Source: Guillardia theta CCMP2712 (lineage: Eukaryota > Cryptophyceae > Pyrenomonadales > Geminigeraceae). From it: a DNA stretch of 64,000 bases. This document shows, piece after piece, positions 11,485 through 22,227 of this stretch. Below the pieces are notes generated by a model. That model saw nothing but the letters and a program-made list of their open reading frames with translations, was not told where the DNA came from and searched no databases. The stretch spans positions 287,180-351,179 of the forward strand of contig NW_005434643.1 in NCBI RefSeq assembly GCF_000315625.1, read 5' to 3'. The number at the start of each line of letters is the position of its first letter. The stretch's first letter is position 1. The position numbers and the translations under genes were made by a program.

Positions 11485-13437
11485 TTAGTCAACCTCCTCA
11501 ATGTGAGGGCCACCACTGCTCTCCCCAGCTCCCGATGCGGCAGCTCCTTCGCCTCCCATGCCCATGCCTCCCGGCATTTGCCCTCCGGCCGAGTACAGCT
11601 TCGTCATGATCGGCATGGCCACCTGCTCAAGCGCCTTCTGCTTGGCCTCGTACTCCTCGGGTGCGGCGCCATGGTTGGCCTCGAGCCAAGAGATGGTCTC
11701 CTCGATCTTTGCAGTGAGCGACGACTTGTCCGACTCGTCGATTTTGCCGGCAACCTTGTCGTCATTGAGCGTGTTCTTGAGTGAGTAGGCGTAGTTCTCC
11801 AGCGCGTTGCGAGCCTCGACCTTCTTGCGCTGTCGCTCGTCTTCCTCCTTGAAGCGCTCCGCCTCCCGCACCATGCGCTCGATGTCGTCCTGGCTGAGGC
11901 GACCCTTGTCGTTGGTGATGGTGATCTTGTTCTGCTTGCCCGTGGACTTGTCCTGCGCCGAGACGTTCATGATGCCGTTGGCGTCGAGGTCGAAGGAGAC
12001 TTCGATCTGAGGGACGCCGCGGGGGGCCGGCGGGATGCCGTCGAGCTGGAACTTGCCTAGCAGGTTGTTGTCTTTGGTCATCTGGCGCTCGCCCTCAAAG
12101 ACCTGGATGAGCACGCCGGGCTGGTTGTCGGCGTAGGTGGAGAAGGTCTGCGACTTCTTGCAGGGGATGGTCGTGTTGCGCTCGATGAGCTTGGTCATGA
12201 CGCCGCCTGCCGTCTCGATGCCGAGCGACAAGGGCGCAACGTCGAGCAGCAGCAGGTCCTGCGTCTTCTGCGAGTCCACGCCAGCAAGGATGGCAGCCTG
12301 GACGGCAGCACCGTAGGCGACGGCCTCGTCAGGGTTGATGCTCTTGTTCAGCTCCTTGCCATTGAAGAAGTCCTGCAGCAGCGACTGGACCTTGGGGATG
12401 CGGGTTGACCCGCCGACCAGCACGATCTCGTTGACCTGGCCCTTGGAGATCTTGGCGTCGCGCAGCACGCGGTCCACAGGGTCCATGGTCGCTCGGAAGA
12501 GGTCCGCGCAGAGCTCCTCGAACTTGGCACGCGTGATGTTGGTGTAGAAGTCGATGCCGTCATAGCACGAGTCCACCTCGATGGTCGTCTGCGCCGCCGA
12601 CGACAGCGTGCGCTTGGCACGCTCGCACGCCGTGCGGATGCGCCTGAGGGCGCGGGCGTTGTCGGAGGGGTCCTTCTTGTGCTTGCGCTTAAACTCCTGC
12701 AGCACGTACTGCACGAGGCGGTTGTCGAAGTCCTCGCCTCCCAGGTGCGTGTCGCCTGCCGTCGCCTTCACCTCGAAGATCCCGTCGTCGATGGTCAGTA
12801 GCGACACATCGAAAGTGCCTCCGCCCAGGTCGTAGATGAGGATGTTGCGCTCGCCCGAGCCCTTCTTCTCCAGGCCGTAGGCGATGGCAGCTGCAGTCGG
12901 CTCGTTGATGATGCGCAGGACGTTGAGACCCGCAATCATGCCCGCGTCCTTGGTCGCCTGGCGCTGGGAGTCGTTGAAGTAGGCCGGCACCGTGATGACG
13001 GCATGCTTGACCTCCTTGCCGAGGTAGGCCTCGGCGGTCTCCTTCATCTTGGTGAGGACCATGGACGAGATCTCCTCGGGCGAGAAGGTCTTGGTCTGGC
13101 CCTTGTACTCGGCCTGGATGTGGGGCTTGCCGTCCTTGGGGACTACCTTGAAGGGGAAGTGCTTCAAGTCGTTCTGGAGGGCGGGGTCGTCCATCTTGCG
13201 GCCGATGAGGCGCTTGGCGTCGAAGATTGTGTTGTGAGGGTTCATGGCGGCCTGGTTTTTGGCGGCATCGCCGATGAGGCGCTCGCTGTCGGTGAAGGCA
13301 ACCCAGGAGGGGGTCGTGCGGTTACCTTGGTCGTTTGCGATGATCTCGCAGCGCTCTTGCTGCCAGATGCCGACGCAGGAGTAGGTAGTGCCGAGGTCGA
13401 TGCCAACGGCGGGTCCGTCGATCTTCTTGTTAGACAT
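11485..13437 (-). CDS. HSP70: Cytosolic HSP70 chaperone, copy A (intronless, 650 aa)
   Basis: ATP-dependent chaperone of cytosol and nucleus. Uninterrupted 1953-nt reading frame from ATG 13437 ([20 protein letters not shown]) to a terminal GPHIEEVD, the EEVD tail that binds TPR co-chaperones. Hsp70 signatures are visible: [22 protein letters not shown] and the [13 protein letters not shown] motif. The linker and substrate-binding domain follow, with a Gly/Met-rich tail before EEVD. It is an inverted near-copy of the plus-strand gene at 13993. Protein differences seen are Asp/Glu at one helix position, Glu/Asp at another, and GGPHIEEVD against [11 protein letters not shown] longer upstream frame exists, but the MSNKK start matches copy B and sits just downstream of the shared leader. 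Lack of introns is unlike nearly all its neighbours and typical of rapidly induced heat-shock genes. Confidence 0.97.
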   Translation of the reverse strand: MSNKKIDGPAVGIDLGTTYSCVGIWQQERCEIIANDQGNRTTPSWVAFTDSERLIGDAAKNQAAMNPHNTIFDAKRLIGRKMDDPALQNDLKHFPFKVVPKDGKPHIQAEYKGQTKTFSPEEISSMVLTKMKETAEAYLGKEVKHAVITVPAYFNDSQRQATKDAGMIAGLNVLRIINEPTAAAIAYGLEKKGSGERNILIYDLGGGTFDVSLLTIDDGIFEVKATAGDTHLGGEDFDNRLVQYVLQEFKRKHKKDPSDNARALRRIRTACERAKRTLSSAAQTTIEVDSCYDGIDFYTNITRAKFEELCADLFRATMDPVDRVLRDAKISKGQVNEIVLVGGSTRIPKVQSLLQDFFNGKELNKSINPDEAVAYGAAVQAAILAGVDSQKTQDLLLLDVAPLSLGIETAGGVMTKLIERNTTIPCKKSQTFSTYADNQPGVLIQVFEGERQMTKDNNLLGKFQLDGIPPAPRGVPQIEVSFDLDANGIMNVSAQDKSTGKQNKITITNDKGRLSQDDIERMVREAERFKEEDERQRKKVEARNALENYAYSLKNTLNDDKVAGKIDESDKSSLTAKIEETISWLEANHGAAPEEYEAKQKALEQVAMPIMTKLYSAGGQMPGGMGMGGEGAAASGAGESSGGPHIEEVD

Positions 13438-13992
13438 GGTAGTGGAAGAAAAGGAAGTGTAGGAAGAGAGAGAAGTCGGAGACAACGGTGCAAGGATGTA
13501 GAGTAGCGCGTGGGCGCCGAAAGCAAGGAAGTTTGTTGGGGGAGGAGGGGCAGGGCTCAGGGTTTTATAGGGGAGGGGTGGGGTCAGCAGAATGTTCTGC
13601 AGGTGCAGCCTGTCCCGGTGTACCGTGGTATTTCTCAAAATTTGTGAAAAATTTGTTCTGAAACTTCAAGCTATCTCAATTAATTTTCCTGATATCTTGA
13701 AATTTGATGGGTATTTTTGAGCCCTATGAACAATTTCAATTATCAAAACCTAAGAACATTCTACAAACGATTGTTCGATCGAAGGACCCGTCTGTTCTGC
13801 CTAAAAATACCAGCACCCACCCGAATCGAAAGAACATTCGAAACGGGGTGGGTGTGAAATAAAACCCTGATCGCTCCCCCGCTCCTCTCAACAAACTTGC
13901 AGGCACTCCTTGTACGCTAGTTCTCAACCAACACCTCCTCCTCCTCAGCACTTACTTGTCTCTCTTCCTACACTTCCTTCTCTTCCTCTACC
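13438..13992. promoter_or_regulatory. Bidirectional heat-shock promoter between the two HSP70 genes
   Basis: 555 bp between the two ATGs. Heat-shock-element units (GAAnnTTC) are seen at 13754-13761 and 13832-13842 (GAAcaTTCGAA), with extra GAA units at 13823-13830 and TTC/GAA units near 13655 and 13774. TATA-like boxes are placed almost symmetrically: TATAAAA on the minus strand at 13563-13569 (126 bp from ATG A) and AAATAAAA on the plus strand at 13857-13864 (129 bp from ATG B). The last about 40 bp before each ATG (CTCTCTTCCTACACTTCC...) are shared, so the duplication includes part of the 5' UTR. Confidence 0.75.
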
Positions 13993-15948
13993 ATGTCTAA
14001 CAAGAAGATCGACGGACCCGCCGTTGGCATCGACCTCGGCACTACCTACTCCTGCGTCGGCATCTGGCAGCAAGAGCGCTGCGAGATCATCGCAAACGAC
14101 CAAGGTAACCGCACGACCCCCTCCTGGGTTGCCTTCACCGACAGCGAGCGCCTCATCGGCGATGCCGCCAAAAACCAGGCCGCCATGAACCCTCACAACA
14201 CAATCTTCGACGCCAAGCGCCTCATCGGCCGCAAGATGGACGACCCCGCCCTCCAGAACGACTTGAAGCACTTCCCCTTCAAGGTAGTCCCCAAGGACGG
14301 CAAGCCCCACATCCAGGCCGAGTACAAGGGCCAGACCAAGACCTTCTCGCCCGAGGAGATCTCGTCCATGGTCCTCACCAAGATGAAGGAGACCGCCGAG
14401 GCCTACCTCGGCAAGGAGGTCAAGCATGCCGTCATCACGGTGCCGGCCTACTTCAACGACTCCCAGCGCCAGGCGACCAAGGACGCGGGCATGATTGCGG
14501 GTCTCAACGTCCTGCGCATCATCAACGAGCCGACTGCAGCTGCCATCGCCTACGGCCTGGAGAAGAAGGGCTCGGGCGAGCGCAACATCCTCATCTACGA
14601 CCTGGGCGGAGGCACCTTCGATGTGTCGCTGCTGACCATCGACGACGGGATCTTCGAGGTGAAGGCGACGGCAGGCGACACGCACCTGGGAGGCGAGGAC
14701 TTCGACAACCGCCTCGTGCAGTACGTGCTGCAGGAGTTTAAGCGCAAGCACAAGAAGGACCCCTCCGAAAACGCCCGCGCCCTCAGGCGCATCCGCACGG
14801 CGTGCGAGCGTGCCAAGCGCACGCTGTCGTCGGCGGCGCAGACGACCATCGAGGTGGACTCGTGCTATGACGGCATCGACTTCTACACCAACATCACGCG
14901 TGCCAAGTTCGAGGAGCTCTGCGCGGACCTCTTCCGAGCGACCATGGACCCTGTGGACCGCGTGCTGCGCGACGCCAAGATCTCCAAGGGCCAGGTGAAC
15001 GAGATCGTGCTGGTCGGCGGGTCTACCCGCATCCCCAAGGTCCAGTCGCTGCTGCAGGACTTCTTCAACGGCAAGGAGCTAAACAAGAGCATCAACCCTG
15101 ACGAGGCCGTCGCCTACGGTGCTGCCGTCCAGGCTGCCATCCTTGCTGGCGTGGACTCGCAGAAGACGCAGGACCTGCTGCTGCTCGACGTTGCGCCCTT
15201 GTCGCTCGGCATCGAGACGGCAGGCGGCGTCATGACCAAGCTCATAGAGCGCAACACGACCATCCCCTGCAAGAAGTCGCAGACCTTCTCCACCTACGCC
15301 GACAACCAGCCCGGCGTGCTCATCCAGGTCTTTGAGGGCGAGCGCCAGATGACCAAAGACAATAACTTGCTAGGCAAGTTCCAGCTCGACGGTATCCCGC
15401 CGGCCCCCCGCGGCGTCCCTCAGATCGAAGTCTCCTTCGACCTCGACGCCAACGGCATCATGAACGTCTCGGCGCAGGACAAGTCCACGGGCAAGCAGAA
15501 CAAGATCACCATCACCAACGACAAGGGTCGCCTCAGCCAGGACGACATCGAGCGCATGGTGCGGGAGGCGGAGCGCTTCAAGGAGGAAGACGATCGACAG
15601 CGCAAGAAGGTCGAGGCTCGCAACGCGCTGGAGAACTACGCCTACTCACTCAAGAACACGCTCAATGACGACAAGGTTGCCGGCAAAATCGACGAGTCGG
15701 ACAAGTCGTCGCTCACTGCAAAGATCGAGGAGACCATCTCTTGGCTCGAGGCCAACCATGGCGCCGCACCCGAGGAGTACGAGGCCAAGCAGAAGGCGCT
15801 TGAGCAGGTGGCCATGCCGATCATGACGAAGCTGTACTCGGCCGGAGGGCAGATGCCGGGAGGCATGGGCATGGGAGGCGAAGGAGCTGCCGCATCGGGA
15901 GCTGGGGAGAGCAGTGGCGCTGGTCCTCACATTGAGGAAGTAGATTAG
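13993..15948 (+). CDS. HSP70: Cytosolic HSP70 chaperone, copy B (intronless, 651 aa)
   Basis: Same product and motifs as copy A on the opposite strand, ending [10 protein letters not shown]. Nucleotide identity with copy A is very high across the whole frame, including third codon positions, with scattered synonymous changes mainly in the first 400 bp. This suggests recent duplication or continuing gene conversion. A polyadenylation-like AATAAA lies at 16013-16018, 65 bp after the stop. The two copies are transcribed away from the shared promoter. Confidence 0.97.
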   Translation: MSNKKIDGPAVGIDLGTTYSCVGIWQQERCEIIANDQGNRTTPSWVAFTDSERLIGDAAKNQAAMNPHNTIFDAKRLIGRKMDDPALQNDLKHFPFKVVPKDGKPHIQAEYKGQTKTFSPEEISSMVLTKMKETAEAYLGKEVKHAVITVPAYFNDSQRQATKDAGMIAGLNVLRIINEPTAAAIAYGLEKKGSGERNILIYDLGGGTFDVSLLTIDDGIFEVKATAGDTHLGGEDFDNRLVQYVLQEFKRKHKKDPSENARALRRIRTACERAKRTLSSAAQTTIEVDSCYDGIDFYTNITRAKFEELCADLFRATMDPVDRVLRDAKISKGQVNEIVLVGGSTRIPKVQSLLQDFFNGKELNKSINPDEAVAYGAAVQAAILAGVDSQKTQDLLLLDVAPLSLGIETAGGVMTKLIERNTTIPCKKSQTFSTYADNQPGVLIQVFEGERQMTKDNNLLGKFQLDGIPPAPRGVPQIEVSFDLDANGIMNVSAQDKSTGKQNKITITNDKGRLSQDDIERMVREAERFKEEDDRQRKKVEARNALENYAYSLKNTLNDDKVAGKIDESDKSSLTAKIEETISWLEANHGAAPEEYEAKQKALEQVAMPIMTKLYSAGGQMPGGMGMGGEGAAASGAGESSGAGPHIEEVD

Positions 15949-16993
15949 TTGTGCGGTGATATGTATTGAAGTTGTATCAGTAGATGGAATGATATTTTAT
16001 TGATGATGCACGAATAAACGTGAGTGATCTTTATATATTGAACTCTTTTACGATTTCTTCTGATTTCAAGCAAAACGTTCAATTTTGAATGCTTTAATGA
16101 TTTATAATGATTCAACATTGTTCAATCAGCCTTTTGATGGTAACAGATCTTGAGAAGACTTACCTTCTTATTTTTTTGTTTCGACATGGAACTCATATCT
16201 CATCAGTATTTTTCCCCTATAATATTTCTTTGAAATGATACTCAACACACAATTTTGGTTTCACGCAGACGCTATGGTGTAACTACTGCCACTACATAAA
16301 ACTCCACTACCTCCCCACAACGCACAAGTTAGTTACGCATGCGATTGCCAGTTCTGTTCGTTGAGCTCCGACTCATTTATCGCAGCTGATATTACCCTCC
16401 CTTTGATTCTTCACTGTCTTGAAATGTGCCTTTGATCTTTAGGCAAGGTAGCGATATCACTTCCTGTCTCAATCTTGTTCATCTTTAGTTCCTGAAATAC
16501 TTTTTTTGAATTTCTTTTGGATATCACAATAGCAAGAATGTTGGTTGGGTCCAATTGAATCATACTGAACTCACTTCTTTAATCCTTGTTTTTGACATCC
16601 CACCTAACTTCTCCTACTTGTCTTCTATTGACTGTTACTCTCTACTTTTCGCTTCTCCTTTGATCTCCTCTCCTCTCTTCTCCTCTTCTGTCCTGTCCAG
16701 TCCTGCCCTGCCCTTCCCTGCCCTTCCCTACCCCTACCCCTCCACGTCTCGTCTCGTCATCGCACGTCAGCCCGCGACCCCCAGTTCGCCTCCCGCTCGC
16801 CCCCCGCTTTCGGTCAAATTTGAGATCTATAAATATATACGTCGGAACGACCTCTGTTTCAATGCGATCCGCCTGTTTACCACACGAAACCCCCTCTTAA
16901 TGGCCTCCTTAAGGTTTCATAAGACTTTTTTTCGATATATTAAAAACATTTTATAGAAACCTCTTTTTAAACGAAGGCGCTAGGTTCCCGGGC
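15949..16993. other. Intergenic region after HSP70 copy B
   Basis: About 1 kb with no supported gene. The first 600 bp are AT-rich with T-runs; 16640-16800 is C/T-rich with TCCTG and CCCTAC strings. The HSP70 AATAAA is near the left end. The region before 16994 should hold the promoter of the small downstream gene. Confidence 0.5.
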
Positions 16994-17423
16994 ATGGTAT
17001 GCGCACAATCGACGATGGCAGGGCTCTCTGCCGCTCTGCGAAGGTTCAGCTCGATCGCCTCAAGAGTGGAGGTAGGAGACTAAAATGATCTTTGCTTTCC
17101 TGTGCGTTTGTTTGATATGTCAGCGTTCTTCTCAGCTGTTTCGTTCGACCTTGTGCTTTCCTTCTCTTCTTCCACTGCACTGAAACTCTGCTCCTGATAG
17201 CTGCTGACCGGTTGTGGTGCAGAGCCTTGGAGTGGCCTCTAAGACTGAGCAGGCAGCTGCGATGGCGAAGAAGTCAAGAAGAACAGTCCAGACAGAGAAA
17301 ACATCTCCAGGGACGTTGAGGGTGGGATGCCCGGAGTGCGTGAAAGAGAAAGGCGAGCACGATTGTGAGCAGATCGTCACGTGGGACGAGCTCTTCAAGG
17401 TCGACCTCTTTTACCGCAAGTGA
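16994..17423 (+). CDS. Small putative mitochondrial protein with Cys/His cluster (2 exons, 92 aa)
   Basis: Exons 16994-17071 and 17223-17423, joined in phase 0. The first exon encodes MAGLSAALRRFSSIASRVE after a short MVCAQST start. It is Arg/Ser/Ala-rich without acids until its end, typical of a mitochondrial presequence. The second exon has a CPEC...HDC cluster (C-x2-C-x7-H-x-C type), possibly a metal site, and ends in an aromatic WDELFKVDLFYRK tail. No family was recognised. The same orientation as HSP70 copy B makes this one of two breaks in the alternating gene order. The stop is 313 bp from the opposing MCM5 stop. Confidence 0.6.
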
Positions 17424-17736
17424 AGGCAGCCCAGCGAGTGTAAATAGACTGTGATATAGGAGGTATAGGGCGATGCGTCAAGAAACGGAATGATCGAACA
17501 CCAACGAGTGTTTGCTCCATGCACCATGTCAACACTTTTGCCGTCAGTAGCCCCATGGAGGTAGAGACGTGACATCAATGTAGAGGAACCTCGACTCACG
17601 TCCAGACAGAAGGAATTGCAGGAGCGTTGTCAACAGAAGTCTTTTATTTGATGGCAAAACACAACAATGACACAACGGCTGTCCGCCCGTACCAAGTCGA
17701 GCAAGGGTTTCCTGCGTCCTTGGATATATAGATACA

Positions 17737-20089
17737 TTAGCGCCTCCTGCAGATGTACTTCCCCTGAGACCGAAGCTCGAGCTCCTGCCGCTGGAGCATA
17801 ACACTGATAGCCTGCACACAAACATCAGCCCACTCCTCCTCATCCCATCACCAGCTAACTCCTCACCTTTCGCACAGCTCCCTCCGACAGCCCTCGCTCC
17901 TTCAGCTCCCCCACGAGCGATCGCTCTGGCACAGACATGCCAATGCCAACCCGCTCCTTGATCGCCTTCTCGCTCTTGAGCACGTCAGCCATCACCGCTG
18001 GGCTCGTCATCCCCTCCATCATCAGCCCCTTGCTCGCCGCATCCTCGGTAGACTCCTTGAATAGCTGGACTGCTTCCTCCACATGGCGCTCCGTCGCTAG
18101 GGGAGATAAGGTCAGCTTTGCCAGCGACTCTGAGATGCGGATGATAGCCTCCAGCTGCCTGACTGTGATGGGGATCGCGGGGGCTCCTTCCGAGCTTTCC
18201 TGTGCGTACCGCTGCCTGATCCTGATGTACTCGTCCTGGAGGCGCTTGGCTGCTGACTCCGAGAGCCGAGGGGAGCACTTGGTGCGCGCGTAGCAGATGT
18301 ACCTCCTCATGGTATTGAGATCGATCTCTCCTTCCACCTGCTGCACGCTGCTTCCACTGTGCAGGGACATCACGTGCCTTGCGATTCGCTGATCCCTCTC
18401 CTCATTCCTCGCGTCACGGATGATGAAGATCAAGTCGAAGCGAGACAAGATGGTGCTCTGAAAGTCGATGTTGTCCACGGCACTCCTCATATCGTCGTAT
18501 CGTCCAAAGGTTGGGTTGGCTGCGGCCAGCACGGCCGTTCGGGTGTTGAGCATGGTGGTGATGCCAGCCTTTGCGATAGAGATCGTCTGCTGCTCCATGG
18601 CCTGGGGGATCAGAAGAGTCAGAAGGGTCGAGCTTCACAATCTTCCTCTTCGTACCTCGTGGATGGCGACTCGGTCCTCCGGCCTCATCTTGTCGAACTC
18701 GTCGATACACACGACCCCTCCATCGGCCAGCACCATCGCTCCTCCCTCCAGGTAGAACTCCCCAGAGTTTGCATCCTTCACTACCGACGCTGTCAGACCC
18801 GCTGCGCTGCTTCCCTTGCCGGAGGTGTAGACGGAGATCGGAGCAACCTTCTCAATGAACTTGAGCAGCTGAGACTTTGCCGTGGAAGGGTCTCCAAGCA
18901 TGAGGACGTTGATGTCTCCCCTCAGCCTGCCGCCATCGGGCAGGAGCTTCCTGGAGCCACCGAACAGCTGGCAGCAAAGAGCTTTCTTGATATCCGCGTG
19001 CCCGAAGATTGAGGGGGCAATGCTCCCGCGCAGTTTCTCCACGAAGTCTGGGCTTGCTGCCATGCTGCGAAACTTGGACTCCTGCATAGCATGTCACAAG
19101 GAGTAAGCAGCAGCCTTTGGCATACCTCTTCCTGCGTGAAGTCCGATTCCGTCATTCTTCCTCCTACTCCGCTCACTTCCATGATTCCAAGAGCTCTCAG
19201 GTACGGCACTCGAACCGAGGAAGCACTACCACCAGCAGAGTCAGCGAGCAGCGCGACAGTCAGAGGGCTCGTTCGATTCTTACCTGGCTTGCCGGGGCTT
19301 CTGGTTCAGGATGGTGAAGATTCCCGCAGCAGATATGACGGCACCAGGAACCACTCGACCGACGAGGTGACGGTCGAGAGTCACCGTGATGTGTCGGGGC
19401 ATCTCGCCCGTCGGCACTTGCTCCGGTAGCTCCTGGATCTTCAGGGTCTGCAGGTCTACATACTTGGAGCGGTCGGAGAGGACTTGGAAGGGATCTAGAG
19501 GACACTTCTGCTGCAAGTCTGCCCCGGGATTTCCCTCGCACGCCCTTGGAAAGCTGCAGCCATGCAGGCCAGGCTTGACCAACACGTTGACAAGCTTCTT
19601 GCAGCTCTTGCACTGCAGAGTGATCATCGTAGCCTTGACGCGGGGTTTGCTCGCTGATATCACGATGCCTTGAATGTGCACCAGCTTCGAGTAGTCCTTG
19701 GCAGCGAGGTCGCGCATTCCCACAGGGTTGCAGGTGCTTGTCACGATGACTTGAACGTCTGGTGGGGTGTCGCCCTCCTCCCGCCTACCCACAAGCATGG
19801 AAGCGTACACATCTCTCGCGGCCCTCTCAAAGATCGGCATGAGCTCTGCTGGCTTCTCCCGGAGAGCGTCGTTGAGCTTGGGGTTGAAGGTCATGAGATC
19901 GTCCAGGTTCACTTCCAGGCGGTACTCGTGCATGTTTGTGTTCTTCTTCAGCTGATCTCTGTAAGGGAACTCGTCCCCCACCTGGAACTGCCGGATGAAG
20001 TCTTGAAATTCGGCGACTCCGAAGGACCTGCTGTCCTCCGCCAGTCCTTGATCGCTCCATGTTACCCTCCCCTCGTCGAAGCCCGACAT
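17737..20089 (-). CDS. MCM5: DNA replication licensing factor MCM5 (5 exons, 713 aa)
   Basis: Subunit of the MCM2-7 replicative helicase. Exons 20089-19284, 19225-19126, 19081-18656, 18601-17867, 17811-17737; phases agree and the length is close to animal MCM5 (about 734). It begins MSGFDEGRV, as in other MCM5 proteins. It carries the N-terminal OB/zinc region (CKSCKKL ... C ... C), Walker [10 protein letters not shown], the MCM signature with Walker B CIDEFDKM, and the arginine finger SRFD. The MCM5-type [11 protein letters not shown] and [14 protein letters not shown] segments confirm the paralogue rather than MCM2, 3, 4, 6 or 7. The start ATG at 20089 was chosen by homology; a longer in-frame extension upstream is not supported. 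Confidence 0.96.
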
Positions 20090-22150
20090 GCCGCCGTCGC
20101 TGTTTCCTTCCGCCACACCCAAATGGGGGTCCTTGAATCGAGCAGATCGGGGTGGGCATACTACCCCCCACCACTCTGCTACCATACAATCAGGGATATG
20201 GAGTTTTACCTAGGAAGACATATATAGAATCTGTGCTCAATAAGGTATGTGAAATAAAGATATCCCACCCCAATGTTGAAAGAATGGGTGGGGTAGTGGG
20301 TAGGGTAGTCACAGGGCTCCCGCCCTCTTTCCAAGAAAGGAAGGTGCCCGACGGGCGAACCGGCGCCGGCGGCGCAAAACAGTAGGCTGTCACAACTGAC
20401 TCAGTAGTTATGCGGCGAAGTCGTCACCTAGCCTACTAAAAGAGAGATTCTTTACTCAAAGTGAAGTTAAAAATCAGTACGAGGACAATAATGAGAGTCA
20501 AGGAGGCTTGACCCTGACTAATAGTGGCACTGACTCTGTGAGTAGCCGCAAAGGCTAGTGAGCCTGAGTGAGTGGTAAGGCGGCTGCAAGGCCGCGTGCC
20601 GGGCGCTGGGCCCGGCCGCCAATCGGGTGACAGTCCGAACGTACTAGGCTAGCCTAGTAGGCTAGGTTCCCGGCCCGGGGCTGAGTGGCCGGCCGCCCGG
20701 CCGGCGTGCCACGGTGAACGGTCCGATCCGCCGACTCAGCGATCAGCGGCCGATACAGCAGCCGCCGCCCCGGCGGCCGGGCCGGTGGGCCGGTCACGCC
20801 GCCGCCCCGCGTCAGTCCGGCGTGTTCGGACTCGTGACGCCGGGTCCGACGGTCAGCGGCCGCGCCCCGCGGGCTGGCGCCGGGCCGGCGCCCAGGCCGG
20901 CCGGGGTGACGCCGGTCACGGCCAGTGCCCCGCCGCGCCGGCGGCCGGCCGGGCGGGGGTGACGCCGTGACTCAGTGGCCCCGCCGCACCGTGACTGCAG
21001 TACGGTCACAGTGACCCGAGTCACCGCCGGCCCGGCCCGGACAGACCGGGCCCGCCGGCGTCAACTTGGCATCCCGGCGGCGACTCCGCCCGGCGGGCCG
21101 TCACCGATAAGTTACCGAGTCACAACCGTTGAACGGTTCCAAAGTTCTGCGGCCGCTGAGTGCCTGCCAGTGCCAGCCGCTGCCCCGCCCGGTGACTGTG
21201 GCCGCGGGCGTGACTCCCGGAAACGGTTGAACTTCAGTTCAAGTTCGGAAGTTAGCCTCCGAGAAATCAGTCACGGTACGGACTCCGGACGGTCGGAGGA
21301 CAATCATGGCCGGCATGGCAGGAGACTCTCGGCTGAGAGTCGAGGAGGCTTGACCCTGACACTGTCGCACTGGCCACACGGCGAGAAGAGAAAAGACCGT
21401 ACAGCGAGAACCAAACTTCACCTAAATTGACAGTGACTCGGAGTCAGGCGGCCCGGGGCCCGGCCCGGGCGGCCGGCGGGGGACTCTTTCAAACTTCAAT
21501 CAGGATTTCAATCAGCGCGCCGGATTTCAATAAGTTTTTGGAAGGGGCTGGCCCGACTCTTCCATTTTTGTGTGCGGCAAACACACTCCATGCTCCGGCA
21601 GCCCCCGTGCGGGGCGGGGGCAGCGGCAGCAGCTCAGATCTTGTCCTGCTCGTGCCTGTCTCCCTGCATACCTTCCATATTTCTCTCTCGTTTGGTTTCC
21701 CTGCCATCTGCAGCTTGATCTCTTTCTCTTTCTCTTCCTTCGAGCTTTGAATGCCCATAGCTCCCACACCACTCAACCTCTCCTCCCATTCATCGTTGTT
21801 GACTTCATTGTGCCCACAATTTACCCTCTTTGTGCTGTATTATCTGAGAATTTCACTCCCTCGCCTCTCCATACACAACAGCATGCGCACAACGACTGTC
21901 TTTGAATTCGTCTGCTCTCCCTTGTCCTTTGCGCCGCCGACTCCCTTTGCCCGCCTTTCACCTTTGTCCTATCGTCTCTACTGATTCGTTTCTTTACGTG
22001 TCTTCAACTTATTTTTCAACAGTTTCTCCCTCCACCCGCCTCCTGATACAATCTTTACGAGGACGCACCTGAGGCTCTACTGACTTTTTCTTCAGTCTTT
22101 GAATGTCGTAGAGGCTCTGATCAGCTCGCTGCTCCTTCATCGGACCGGCA
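20090..22150. other. Gene-free divergent region with a GC-rich mosaic block
   Basis: About 2 kb between the MCM5 and IRE1 starts. 20150-20310 has G/C-tract strings (GGGTGGGGTAGTGGGTAGGG and the like). 20560-21480 is extremely GC-rich and full of GTGAC/GTCAC and CCGG words. A diverged direct repeat (GAGAGTC(A/G)AGGAGGCTTG followed by ACCCTGAC) occurs at 20493-20518 and 21335-21360. No coding frame is convincing. From 21490 the composition returns to the C/T-rich style of a 5' flank. Confidence 0.6.
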
Positions 22151-22183
22151 ATGAAATGCTCCTTCATGCGCTCCCTTGCTTGG

Positions 22184-22227
<44 letters not shown>

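Noticed and set aside
12335..15095. Several antisense ORFs of 60-268 aa within the HSP70 genes
   Set aside because: Mirror frames of a GC-rich conserved gene; they occur identically in both copies because the copies are identical.
20714..21430. ORFs of 60-151 aa in the GC-rich block
   Set aside because: Gly/Pro/Arg/Ala-rich readings of CCGG/GTGAC sequence on both strands; no introns, starts or family marks.
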